Source: an uncultured Myxococcales bacterium (GTDB lineage: Bacteria; Myxococcota_A; Polyangia; Polyangiales; Polyangiaceae). Taken from it: a stretch of DNA of 64,000 nt. Positions within the stretch are counted from its first letter, which is position 1. Every line of letters starts with the position of its first letter. The stretch lies in assembly GCA_937949945.1 (NCBI GenBank), contig CALFEQ010000036.1, forward strand, positions 1-64,000, given 5' to 3'. Below the pieces are notes generated by a model. The model saw only the letters and a list, made by a program, of their open reading frames with translations. It made no database searches and was not told the origin of the DNA. Both the position numbers and the translations under genes were made by a program. Shown here piece after piece: positions 17,932 through 25,175 of this stretch.

Positions 17932-19406
17932 GCGCGATCGCGCGCCGGGCGCTCGCGCTGGCTCGTGCGCATCGGAAGAAGCTCGTCGCGCTCGCCCTCG
18001 TCCTCGCTGCGCCGTTCGTGGCCCATGCGCTCGTCGGGCCTCTGACGCGGATCACGCCGCCCGCGTCGCCCACGCCGCGCTTCACCGCGACGGAGAAGGA
18101 CGGCGTCCGGCGAACGCCGCGTGGATGGGCCGCCGTGCGCGGCGTCCGGCTCGTCTACCTCGCCGGCACACCGGAGGAGATCGGCGCGCAGCACACCGCC
18201 CTGCTCTACGATCGCATGGCCGAGGACGAGCGCGTCCTCTGGGACGGCTTCGCGGAGCTCGTGCCGTTCGCGCCCGCGCGCGCGCTCATGTTCGACATCG
18301 GGCGGATCCGGTATCGGAACGTCGCCGACGGCTTCCCGGACGCCCGGCGCCGGGAGCTCGCGGCGGAGGCCGCCGCGTTCGTGCCCGACCCGTACGCGGA
18401 TCACATGCCGACGTACCAGCGCATGGTCATGCTCCATGCGCTCTACGACATCGCGCTCAGCTTCGAGCGCTCGCCGCTGCTCGGCTGCACGTCGTTCGGG
18501 CTCGGCCCCGAGGCGACCGCCGACGGGCACGCAATCTTCGCGCGGGCCTTCGACTTCGAGGCCGCGGACGTGTTCGACGAGGACAAGGTCGTCTTCCTCG
18601 TGCACGAGGACGGCAAGATCCCCTTCGCCAGCGTCGCGTGGCCGGGCTTCGTCGGCGTGGTCACCGGAATGAACGCCGAGGGCGTGGGCATGGCCGTGCA
18701 CGGAGGTCGCGCGCGCGAGCCGAGCACGACGGGCGTCCCGGTCGCGTTCTCGATGCGCGAGGCGCTGTCGACCGCGCGCGACGCCGACGAGGCCGCCCGG
18801 ATCCTCGCGAGCCTGCCCGTGATGGTCTCGCACATCGTCTTCATCGGAGACGCGAAGGGGCGATTTTTCGTCGTGGAGCGAGCGCCCGGCGTCCCGGCCC
18901 ACGTCCGCAGCTCGTTCACGCACCCGGACAAGCCCTCCGTGACGAACCACTTCGAAGGTCCGCTCGCGGGCGATCCGCGCGACGAGCAGGTCCGTCGATC
19001 GACGACGACGCTCGCGCGGCGCGCGCGCATCGACGAGCTGCTCGGCGCCGTCGCGCCCAAGAGCGCGACCGTGGAACGCGCGCTCGCGATCCTCCGCGAC
19101 CACGGCTGCGCCGGCGAGCCGTGCCCGCTCGGCGATCGCCGCGCCATCGACGCGTTCATCGCGACCCACGGCGTCGTGGCCGATCTCACCGCACGCACCC
19201 TCTGGGTGTCCGAAGGCCCTCGGCTCTCGGGCCGCTTCGTGAAGGTCGACCCGGCGACGCTCGTCCGACGTAGCGATGGCCAGCCACCGGACGTCCCCTC
19301 CGAGTCGCTCGAGACCCTCCCCGCGGACGACGCCCTCCACGACGGGCGCTATGCCGAGGGCCGCGCTCGCGCCGGCGGTCCCCTCCTCCGTCCGGCTCGT
19401 CGATGA
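17928..19406 (+). CDS. C45-family autoproteolytic acyltransferase/hydrolase, membrane-anchored
   Basis: The 492-residue protein has one N-terminal hydrophobic segment (about 18-38, after a basic start), so it is exported and probably anchored in the inner membrane. The Ntn-hydrolase core begins at the predicted nucleophile Cys187 in LLGCTSFG, where the family cleaves itself to expose Cys. It continues through HAIFARAFDFE and GVVTGMNAEGVGMAVHGG, typical of the acyl-CoA:6-aminopenicillanate acyltransferase/choloylglycine-like group. The substrate is unknown; amide or acyl-lipid hydrolysis in the periplasm is a reasonable guess. It is translationally coupled to the upstream glycosyltransferase, and the LolA-like gene follows after 76 bp. 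Confidence 0.78.
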   Translation: MSAIARRALALARAHRKKLVALALVLAAPFVAHALVGPLTRITPPASPTPRFTATEKDGVRRTPRGWAAVRGVRLVYLAGTPEEIGAQHTALLYDRMAEDERVLWDGFAELVPFAPARALMFDIGRIRYRNVADGFPDARRRELAAEAAAFVPDPYADHMPTYQRMVMLHALYDIALSFERSPLLGCTSFGLGPEATADGHAIFARAFDFEAADVFDEDKVVFLVHEDGKIPFASVAWPGFVGVVTGMNAEGVGMAVHGGRAREPSTTGVPVAFSMREALSTARDADEAARILASLPVMVSHIVFIGDAKGRFFVVERAPGVPAHVRSSFTHPDKPSVTNHFEGPLAGDPRDEQVRRSTTTLARRARIDELLGAVAPKSATVERALAILRDHGCAGEPCPLGDRRAIDAFIATHGVVADLTARTLWVSEGPRLSGRFVKVDPATLVRRSDGQPPDVPSESLETLPADDALHDGRYAEGRARAGGPLLRPARR

Positions 19407-19482
19407 GCCCGCCGCGCCCGCGTCTCACGGCTTGCTCGCGCCGCGCGGCGTCCGTATGCAGCGAAAAGAGAGCGGTCGGAAC

Positions 19483-20160
19483 ATGAGACCTCGCCTTGCC
19501 TTCTCCTTGCTCGTCGCCGCGATCCCGGCGCTCGTCCTCGCAGGCGCACCGAGCTCTGCCGTAGCGGACGAGCCTGCCGACGCGGGCGCGCCGGCCCGCG
19601 AGAAGCTCGAAGGCCCGAGCCTCGACGCGCTGCTCGCCGACGTGGCGCGTGCACGCAAGGACGTGAAGACGCTCCGCGCCTCCTTCACGCAAGAGCGCCG
19701 CATCGCGCTGCTCGCGACCAGCATCAAATCGCGCGGCGAGCTCACGTGCGCGACGCCGGATCGCCTGCGCTGGGATCTCGCGCCGCCCGACGACGTCGTC
19801 TACTTCGTCGGCCCCGAGGGGCTCTCCTACAGGACGAAGAGCTCGTCGGCCACGCTGCCGGCGAGCGGCGCCGGCGTCGCTCGCGCGCTCGGCGACCTCC
19901 GCGCGCTGCTCACCGGCGACCTCGCGTCGCTCCGCGACAGGTACGAGCTCGAGGGCGCGCGCGGACCGGACGGCGTCGAGATCCGCGGCACGGCGAAGGA
20001 CAAGAAGGCGAGCGTTCGTGCGTTCACGCTCGTCCTCGATCGTGGGCTCGTCCGTCCCGTCCGGGCGCGCCTGCTCGAAGGCAAGAACGACAGCATCGAT
20101 CTCGTGTTCTCGAACGTCGTCGTGAACGGCCCCGTCGACCCGGCGCGGATGCGTCCGTGA
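19483..20160 (+). CDS. LolA-like outer-membrane lipoprotein carrier protein
   Basis: The 225-residue protein is taken from ATG 19483; ATG 19456 is a longer in-frame alternative. It has a signal peptide (LAFSLLVAAIPALVLAGAPSSAVADE). The mature part shows the LolA half-barrel pattern: ASFTQERRIALLATSIKSRGEL, then TPDRLRWDLAPPDD and YFVGPEGLSY. LolA shuttles lipoproteins across the periplasm, which fits the Lnt gene and the many lipoproteins here. It could instead be one of the LolA-fold proteins tied to glycolipid export, as suggested by its glycosyltransferase-led neighbourhood. Confidence 0.75.
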   Translation: MRPRLAFSLLVAAIPALVLAGAPSSAVADEPADAGAPAREKLEGPSLDALLADVARARKDVKTLRASFTQERRIALLATSIKSRGELTCATPDRLRWDLAPPDDVVYFVGPEGLSYRTKSSSATLPASGAGVARALGDLRALLTGDLASLRDRYELEGARGPDGVEIRGTAKDKKASVRAFTLVLDRGLVRPVRARLLEGKNDSIDLVFSNVVVNGPVDPARMRP

Positions 20161-20228
20161 CGAGGTGCGGCCTTTCCGGCTCACGAAACTTGGCCCGGTC
20201 CGTGGGACGGGATCATCCTGCAGGCGCC

Positions 20229-20609
20229 ATGGGCGAAGCAGCGAAGAAAGAGTCCACGGAAGCGCAGCCGAGGCACCCCGAGCGCCGTCGTCACCGCGTC
20301 TACGTCACCCGGAACACGGAGTACCACTTCCGTGACGGCTTCTGCATCGCAGTCCGTGACCGCCGATCGGGCGATTTTCTGCCCGGGCATCTCGCGATCA
20401 AGCGACGCCTGCATGGCGGCCTCAAGTTCTTCCCCAACGGGGCGATCGTCCCCAACCCGGGGGATCCGAGGCCTGGTGAGGCGCTCTATTTCGCCGCGGA
20501 CGGGCGCGATCTCGTGACCAGCCCGCTCGAGCGCGTCGAGCGGCCGCCGAAGGCGGTGGTCGAGGCCTACCCCGAGCCGCCGCAGACGCCCGGCGCCGGC
20601 CCCACCTGA
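20229..20609 (+). CDS. Conserved hypothetical protein, 126 residues
   Basis: I do not recognise a family. The ATG at 20229 starts a basic, soluble protein with a beta-rich centre (HRVYVTRNTEYHFRDG, GHLAIKRRLHGGLKFFPNG, EALYFAADGRDLVTSP) and a Pro-rich end. Codon use matches the neighbours, with GC-rich third positions. It lies between the LolA-like and GNAT genes on the same strand, 68 bp and 65 bp from them. No signal peptide or membrane segment is visible. Confidence 0.6.
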   Translation: MGEAAKKESTEAQPRHPERRRHRVYVTRNTEYHFRDGFCIAVRDRRSGDFLPGHLAIKRRLHGGLKFFPNGAIVPNPGDPRPGEALYFAADGRDLVTSPLERVERPPKAVVEAYPEPPQTPGAGPT

Positions 20610-20674
20610 CCGAGCACGGTCCGAGACGCTCCCGAGCGTAGCGCTCGGCTGCCCGGGCGGGTTAGGCTTCGCCC

Positions 20675-21262
20675 GTGCTCGCCGTTCCCCCACGCTCCGA
20701 GCTCCGGGCGCGTCCCCTCCAGACGAAGCGCCTTCATCTCTACCCGCTGGACGCGACGGACACCCGCGATCTCTGGGCAGCCATCGAGAGCTCCCGTCCC
20801 CAGCTCGAGCCGTGGCTGCCGTGGGTTCCGTTCAACGTCGATCTCGAGTCGAGCGGCCGTTACGCCGAAGCGAGCGCCTCCGACTGGGACGCCGCACGTG
20901 CGACGCGGTTCGCGATTCGCGACCGCGCCTCGCACCGCTTCCTCGGCGTGATCGGCCTCGAGTCGTTCGCGCACCTGCACGAGAGCGTCGAGCTCGGCTA
21001 CTGGCTGCGCACCGACGCATGGGGCAAGGGCCTGATGACGGAGGCCGGGCACGGAGTGCTCGACTGGGCGTTCGGCTGCATCAACGCGCATCGCGTGCGC
21101 GTCGCGGCAGCGACGGACAACCACGCCTCGCTCCAGGTGATCGCGCGCCTCGGCTTCCGCTTCGAGGGGATCGCGCGTCAGGCCGAGCGCTGCAACGGCC
21201 GGTGGCTCGACCACGCCGTGTTCGCGCTGCTGGCGACCGATCCGCGCCCGCGCCCGACCTGA
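20675..21262 (+). CDS. GNAT N-acetyltransferase, RimJ/RimL family
   Basis: The 195-residue protein starts at GTG 20675. It shows the RimJ/RimL pattern: TKRLHLYPLDATD at the start, the substrate-side PWLPWV segment, GVIGLES, ELGYWLRTDAWGKGLMTEA (acetyl-CoA pyrophosphate loop, Q/R-x-x-G-x-G/A type), and the closing ASLQVIARLGFRFEG. Relatives acetylate ribosomal-protein N-termini or small amines; the target is not predictable. It is convergent with the BtuF-like gene. Confidence 0.82.
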   Translation: MLAVPPRSELRARPLQTKRLHLYPLDATDTRDLWAAIESSRPQLEPWLPWVPFNVDLESSGRYAEASASDWDAARATRFAIRDRASHRFLGVIGLESFAHLHESVELGYWLRTDAWGKGLMTEAGHGVLDWAFGCINAHRVRVAAATDNHASLQVIARLGFRFEGIARQAERCNGRWLDHAVFALLATDPRPRPT

Positions 21263-21280
21263 GCGATTCCTCGGCGGCGC

Positions 21281-22177
21281 TCACGCGCGATGCGCGTCGA
21301 CGAGGGCGCGCACGCGCGGCAGCCCGTCGACGGTCTGCGCGCCGTACCAGCAGAGATCCTTGCCGCTCGTCCGCACGATGGCGCCTCGCTCGGCGGCCGG
21401 GATGGCGAGCCCGCGGAACACCTTGGCGTCCTCGTCGGTGAACGGGTGCGGCTCGTCGGGGAGGATGACGAGCTCGGGCGCGCGCGACGTCACCTCCTCG
21501 AGGGTCACGCGCGGATAGCGCGTGTCGCGTCCGGCCACCTCCTCGGGCGGGAGGGGCTTTGCGCCGGCGACGTCGGCGGCGAGCGGGTAGCGTCGCTCGC
21601 GATCGGCGAAGACGTTCTGCGCGCCGGCGAGATCGAGCACGTCGCTGATGAACGTCGCGCCGTTGATCGTCATGAGCGGGTCCATCCAGATCGGACAGAA
21701 CGTCCGCACCGGCGTCCGCGTCTTTCGGACCTCCTCGGCCTCGCGGATGACGTCGTAGCCGCGCTTGAGGAGCGCGCGGACGGCGGCGTCGGCCTCGACC
21801 CGGAAGATGCGCGCGAGGCGGGCGAGGTGCGCGATCCCGTCGGCGGCGCGCTTGGGGAAGCAGACGAAGACCTTCACGCCCGCCTGCGCGAGCTTCTCGA
21901 GGTCCTTCTTCGTGTTCTCTTCCTGGTTCGCGATGACGAGATCGGGCGACAGGTCGAGGATGTCCTGCACGCGCGGGTTCTTCGTCCCGCCGACGCTCGG
22001 CACCTTGGCTACGACGTCGGCCGGCGCCTCGCAGTAGTCCGTGCGTCCGACGAGGGCGCCCGCGCAGCCGAGCGACGCCACGTTGAAGGTGTCGCTGGGC
22101 ACGAGGGACACGACCCGCCTCGGAGCCGCGCCGAACGTGAGCTGGCGCTTCATGTCGTCGGTGACTTTGAGGATCAT
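21281..22177 (-). CDS. BtuF/FecB-like helical-backbone metal-receptor protein lacking a signal peptide
   Basis: The 298-residue protein starts at ATG 22177, overlapping the upstream stop by 4 bp (ATGA). The fold is a periplasmic-binding-protein type III: RRVVSLVPSDTFNVASLGCAGALVGRTDYCEAP, SVGGTKNPRVQDILDLSPDLVIA, a long backbone helix, then the second lobe (INGATFISDVLDLAGAQNVFA). Relatives bind cobalamin or metal chelates for ABC import. The protein begins with no signal peptide or lipobox, and no permease or ATPase is adjacent, so it is either cytosolic or an orphan receptor. It is the last gene of a thyA-folA-lipoprotein-BtuF run. Confidence 0.75.
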   Translation of the reverse strand: MILKVTDDMKRQLTFGAAPRRVVSLVPSDTFNVASLGCAGALVGRTDYCEAPADVVAKVPSVGGTKNPRVQDILDLSPDLVIANQEENTKKDLEKLAQAGVKVFVCFPKRAADGIAHLARLARIFRVEADAAVRALLKRGYDVIREAEEVRKTRTPVRTFCPIWMDPLMTINGATFISDVLDLAGAQNVFADRERRYPLAADVAGAKPLPPEEVAGRDTRYPRVTLEEVTSRAPELVILPDEPHPFTDEDAKVFRGLAIPAAERGAIVRTSGKDLCWYGAQTVDGLPRVRALVDAHRA

Positions 22178-22548
22178 TCGTACTCCTCGGGCGGCGGCGG
22201 ACCCGGCGGACCTCCGTCGGCGTGCGGTCCGATGCGCACGGCGCAGTCGGCCCACACGACGTCGGTGCAGCGCCGCGGGCTCGACGCGACGCAGTCGATG
22301 ACCTTCTCCGCTTCCCCCTCCACGACGCGGTCGATGATGAACTCGCAGCCACGCTCGCACTCGTGCGCCGTGCACTGGCGTGACGCCTTCTGCTCGCACG
22401 TCCGTCGGCAGCCTTCGATGGGCTTGTTGGCGGGCTCGACCGCACGGCACGCCACGGCCGCCGAGGCGACCGCGAGCGCGACCACGAGCGCAGGCGTGGG
22501 GCTGCCGCCCGGCCCATGACGGACGACGGAGGACCACGGACCGATCAC
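22174..22548 (-). CDS. Small cysteine-rich lipoprotein, unknown function
   Basis: The 124-residue protein has a hydrophobic stretch (about 18-33) ending in a lipobox-like AAVAC, with Cys34 as the likely lipidated residue. The mature part carries paired cysteines (CRRTC, then C...C...C within TAHECERGCEF, and three more), suggesting a disulfide-stabilised domain, and it ends in a Pro/Glu tail. I do not recognise the family. It begins 10 bp after folA and overlaps the BtuF-like start by 4 bp, so it is co-transcribed with folate genes for no obvious reason. Confidence 0.65.
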   Translation of the reverse strand: MIGPWSSVVRHGPGGSPTPALVVALAVASAAVACRAVEPANKPIEGCRRTCEQKASRQCTAHECERGCEFIIDRVVEGEAEKVIDCVASSPRRCTDVVWADCAVRIGPHADGGPPGPPPPEEYE

Positions 22549-22558
22549 GCGGACGTCT

Positions 22559-23068
22559 TTACCTTTCGAGCGTCACGAACTCCACACCTTCCGTCTCGCC
22601 GGCCCGGCGTTCGACCTCGCGCCAGCCGGACCGGTCGAGGTGGAAGAAGGCGTCGCCCTCGACCTGGCGATGGATCTCGGTCAGGAAGATGCGCGTCGCG
22701 AGCGGCAGGGCGGCCTCGTAGATCGCCGCGCCGCCGATGATCCGCGGCTCGTCGTCCGTCGTGCGGGCGAGCGCGATCGCCTCCTCGAGGCTGCGCGCCC
22801 TCTCGCAGCCCTCGAAGGCGTCGGTGCTGCGGCTGACGACGATGTTGCGGCGGCCGGGCAGCGGCTTGCCGATCGACGCGTGTGTCTTCCGTCCCATGAT
22901 GACGGCGTGGCCCATCGTCACGGCCTTGAAGTGCCGCATGTCCTCGGGGATGCGCCACGGCAGCCCGCCTTCCTTCCCGATCACGCCGCCGTCGGCGATC
23001 GCCACGACGAGCGCCAGCGGCGCGCGCTCGTTCCTCGCCTCTCCGCCGGGCGAGCTCGCCCCGGTCAT
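22559..23068 (-). CDS. folA: Dihydrofolate reductase
   Basis: The 169-residue protein matches the DHFR pattern: ALVVAIADGGVIGKEGGLPWRIPEDMRHFK (substrate loop and acidic Asp), VIMGRKTHASIG (NADPH site), RIIGGAAIYEAAL (second NADPH glycine motif). A dozen extra polar residues precede the fold. It regenerates tetrahydrofolate from the dihydrofolate made by ThyA, encoded just upstream. Its ATG overlaps the thyA stop by 4 bp. Confidence 0.95.
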   Translation of the reverse strand: MTGASSPGGEARNERAPLALVVAIADGGVIGKEGGLPWRIPEDMRHFKAVTMGHAVIMGRKTHASIGKPLPGRRNIVVSRSTDAFEGCERARSLEEAIALARTTDDEPRIIGGAAIYEAALPLATRIFLTEIHRQVEGDAFFHLDRSGWREVERRAGETEGVEFVTLER

Positions 23069-23907
23069 ACGCTGACCTCGGCGGGGATGTGCGGGTGCGG
23101 ATCGTAGCCTTCGATGACGAAGTCCTCGTACTGGAACGCGAACAGATCGCGGCGATCGTTCACGATCCGCAACCTCGGAAGCTTCCGCGGCGTGCGCCCG
23201 AGCTGCAGCTTCGCCTGCTCGATGTGGTTCTTGTAGAGGTGCGCGTCGCCGAGCGTGTGGACGAACTCCCCGGGGCGGAGGTTCGTCACGTGGGCGATCA
23301 TCGTCGTGAGCAGTGCGTAGCTCGCGATGTTGAAGGGCACGCCCAAGAACACGTCAGCGCTCCGTTGGTAGAGCTGACACGAGAGCTCGCCGTCCTGCAC
23401 GTAGAACTGGAAGAGCGTGTGGCACGGAGGCAGCGCGACCTGGTCGACCTCCTTCGGGTTCCAGCCCGTGACGATGAGGCGCCGACTGCTCGGGTTCTCC
23501 ACGATGTCGCGCAGGACCCGCTTGATCTGATCGACCCCGTCCCGCTCGTACGTGCCGTCCGGCCGCCGCGTCGCGCCGAAGTTCCGCCACTGGTGCCCGT
23601 AGATCGGGCCGAGCTCACCCTCCGGACGGCCGAAGCGCGCGGTCTGCTCCGCGGTGGCCCACTCGTTCCAGATCCGGACCCCGACCTCCTGGAGCGATTT
23701 CACGTTGGTCTCGCCGCGGAGGAACCACAACAGCTCGTGGATGATGGATTTGACGTGCAGCTTCTTCGTCGTGAGCAGCGGGAACCCCTCGCGCAGGTCG
23801 AAGCGCATCTGATGCCCGAAGATCCCGCGCGTACCGGTACCCGTGCGGTCCTCGCGGTCCTTGCCGCGCTCGAGGATGAGCCGAAGGAGGTCGAGGTACT
23901 GCTGCAT
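23065..23907 (-). CDS. thyA: Thymidylate synthase
   Basis: The 280-residue protein is a full-length classical ThyA: RTGTGT near the start, PIYGHQWRNFG (102-111), catalytic Cys162 in ALPPCHTLFQFYV, SCQLYQRSADVFLGVPFNIASYALL, and the C-terminal FVIEGYDPHPHIPAEVSV. It methylates dUMP with methylene-tetrahydrofolate. It is first in the operon with folA. No promoter motif stands out upstream (23908-24052). Confidence 0.97.
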   Translation of the reverse strand: MQQYLDLLRLILERGKDREDRTGTGTRGIFGHQMRFDLREGFPLLTTKKLHVKSIIHELLWFLRGETNVKSLQEVGVRIWNEWATAEQTARFGRPEGELGPIYGHQWRNFGATRRPDGTYERDGVDQIKRVLRDIVENPSSRRLIVTGWNPKEVDQVALPPCHTLFQFYVQDGELSCQLYQRSADVFLGVPFNIASYALLTTMIAHVTNLRPGEFVHTLGDAHLYKNHIEQAKLQLGRTPRKLPRLRIVNDRRDLFAFQYEDFVIEGYDPHPHIPAEVSV

Positions 23908-24052
23908 GGGAAGGGCCGTACCACGTGGGGTCGTGGAAGTCGACGCACGCCCCCCCGGCAGTGAACGATCCCCGTCCAGCTCTCGCCCGATCGCGACAGC
24001 CAGCGCCCGTTCCCGTTTTCGTCCCCGAAATCGCGGTCCGAAGATCCGGGAG

Positions 24053-24778
24053 TCAGGCGCTCACCACCTCGAGCACGCCGAGGTCGAGCAGCGCGTGCAG
24101 CCGCGCGAGCGCCTCTGCGTCGGGCATCCCGGTGAGCGCGGCGACGGTCGCCGCGTCGGAGACGCCGTCGATGTGCCCGAGCACCATCGAGGTCCGCGCG
24201 TCGATGTGCTTCGACTGCCGCTCGAGCTCCGCGATGCGGAGTCGGAGGACGCTCGACGGGTTGAGCCGGGTCGAGTTCGGCTGGAGCCGCTCGCGGCATC
24301 GCTCGGCGACGAGCTTCGCGAGCGCGTGCTCGGGATCGCGCTCGAGGACGCGCTCCGCGAGGACGAGCGCCTCGGGGAAGTCGCTCGCGAGGTAGCGGCC
24401 GTACATCTCGCGACCGATCGTCTCGGTGTCGTCGAGATCGATGGTGTCCTCCGTCGCGAGGGAGTCCGTCTCCTCGCCAGGCGGCGTCGGAATGGTGACG
24501 CGCTCGGCGGGAGGGAGGTCTTCTTCGTCGTCCTCCGCGAGCTCGAGCGTAGGCGCGGCGGCGCTCGTTCCGGGCGTGTCGCGTCCGACCTCGGCGACGC
24601 GCTCTTCGACGATGCGCGCATACGACGACGGATCGAACGGCGGCGCGACCGTCTCCTTCGTCGATTCTGCCTCGATCTCGCGAGCGAGCTCCTGAGGATC
24701 GAAATCCGGAATGAGTGTCCGCTTCAAACGAGGCTTGCCGATGTTGCTTCGCCTACGCCTCACCGCCCACCTCTTCAC
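24053..24778 (-). CDS. TPR-containing hypothetical protein
   Basis: The 241-residue soluble protein starts from the ATG at 24778, though a start a few codons later is possible. A basic N-terminus is followed by an acidic low-complexity region (LAEDDEEDLPP, TEDTIDLDDTETIG, about 75-120), then a TPR-like helical pair (MYGRYLASDFPEALVLAERVL / PEHALAKLVAERCRERL) and a final domain with GVSDAATVAALTG. Similar acidic-linker TPR proteins are common and poorly studied in myxobacteria. No enzymatic motif is present. It is alone, with the heptad cassette upstream. Confidence 0.68.
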   Translation of the reverse strand: MKRWAVRRRRSNIGKPRLKRTLIPDFDPQELAREIEAESTKETVAPPFDPSSYARIVEERVAEVGRDTPGTSAAAPTLELAEDDEEDLPPAERVTIPTPPGEETDSLATEDTIDLDDTETIGREMYGRYLASDFPEALVLAERVLERDPEHALAKLVAERCRERLQPNSTRLNPSSVLRLRIAELERQSKHIDARTSMVLGHIDGVSDAATVAALTGMPDAEALARLHALLDLGVLEVVSA

Positions 24779-24874
24779 CCCCGAGCACTCCTGCCCTCGG
24801 CGGCAACGGCGGGCCCATTACCACAGAGGTTTCTTGCCATCGAGTGGCAGCAGCGGGTTGGGGGAGAAAAATTC

Positions 24875-24902
24875 AGGCCTCCGGTCTCAGGCCTCAGGCC
24901 TC
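24875..24902. repeat. Heptad tandem repeat array 2a (CTC sense)
   Basis: Four 7-bp units are visible: AGGCCTC, CGGTCTC, AGGCCTC, AGGCCTC. It is inverted relative to array 2b. Confidence 0.85.
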
Positions 24903-25105
24903 GGCGATCCCTGGCGAAATCACGAACCAATTCGGGGACGTCGGGACCGTGGCGCGCAAACTTGGCGTGCTCGCCGCGCGGCAGATTATCCCGAATGATT
25001 GTGTGAAAGCCGTACCGCACCTGCTCGATTCGATGCGCGGCCTTCTCCATCCGAGAGATGTGGGCTGCTCGAATTGGCAAGGAGTGGGCTGCGGCCTGTC
25101 GAGCT

Positions 25106-25173
25106 GAGGACCGAGAACTGAGGCCTGAAGCCTGAGGCCTCATGTGAGGCCTGAGGCCTGAGGCCTGAGGTCT
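25106..25173. repeat. Heptad tandem repeat array 2b (GAG sense), nine units
   Basis: Units GAGGACC, GAGAACT, GAGGCCT, GAAGCCT, GAGGCCT, then a 5-nt interruption, then GAGGCCT three times and GAGGTCT. The first unit equals that of array 1b at 9216, although the loci are 16 kb apart. Confidence 0.88.
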
Positions 25174-25175
25174 GA

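Larger units (their letters stand above)
24779..25175. other. 397-bp intergenic region with inverted heptad arrays
   Basis: No gene is supported. It contains a CTC-type heptad array (24875-24902) and a longer GAG-type array (25106-25173) flanking about 200 bp of unique, somewhat less GC-rich sequence. The second array ends 2 bp before the stop of the COG3014-like gene. Confidence 0.6.
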
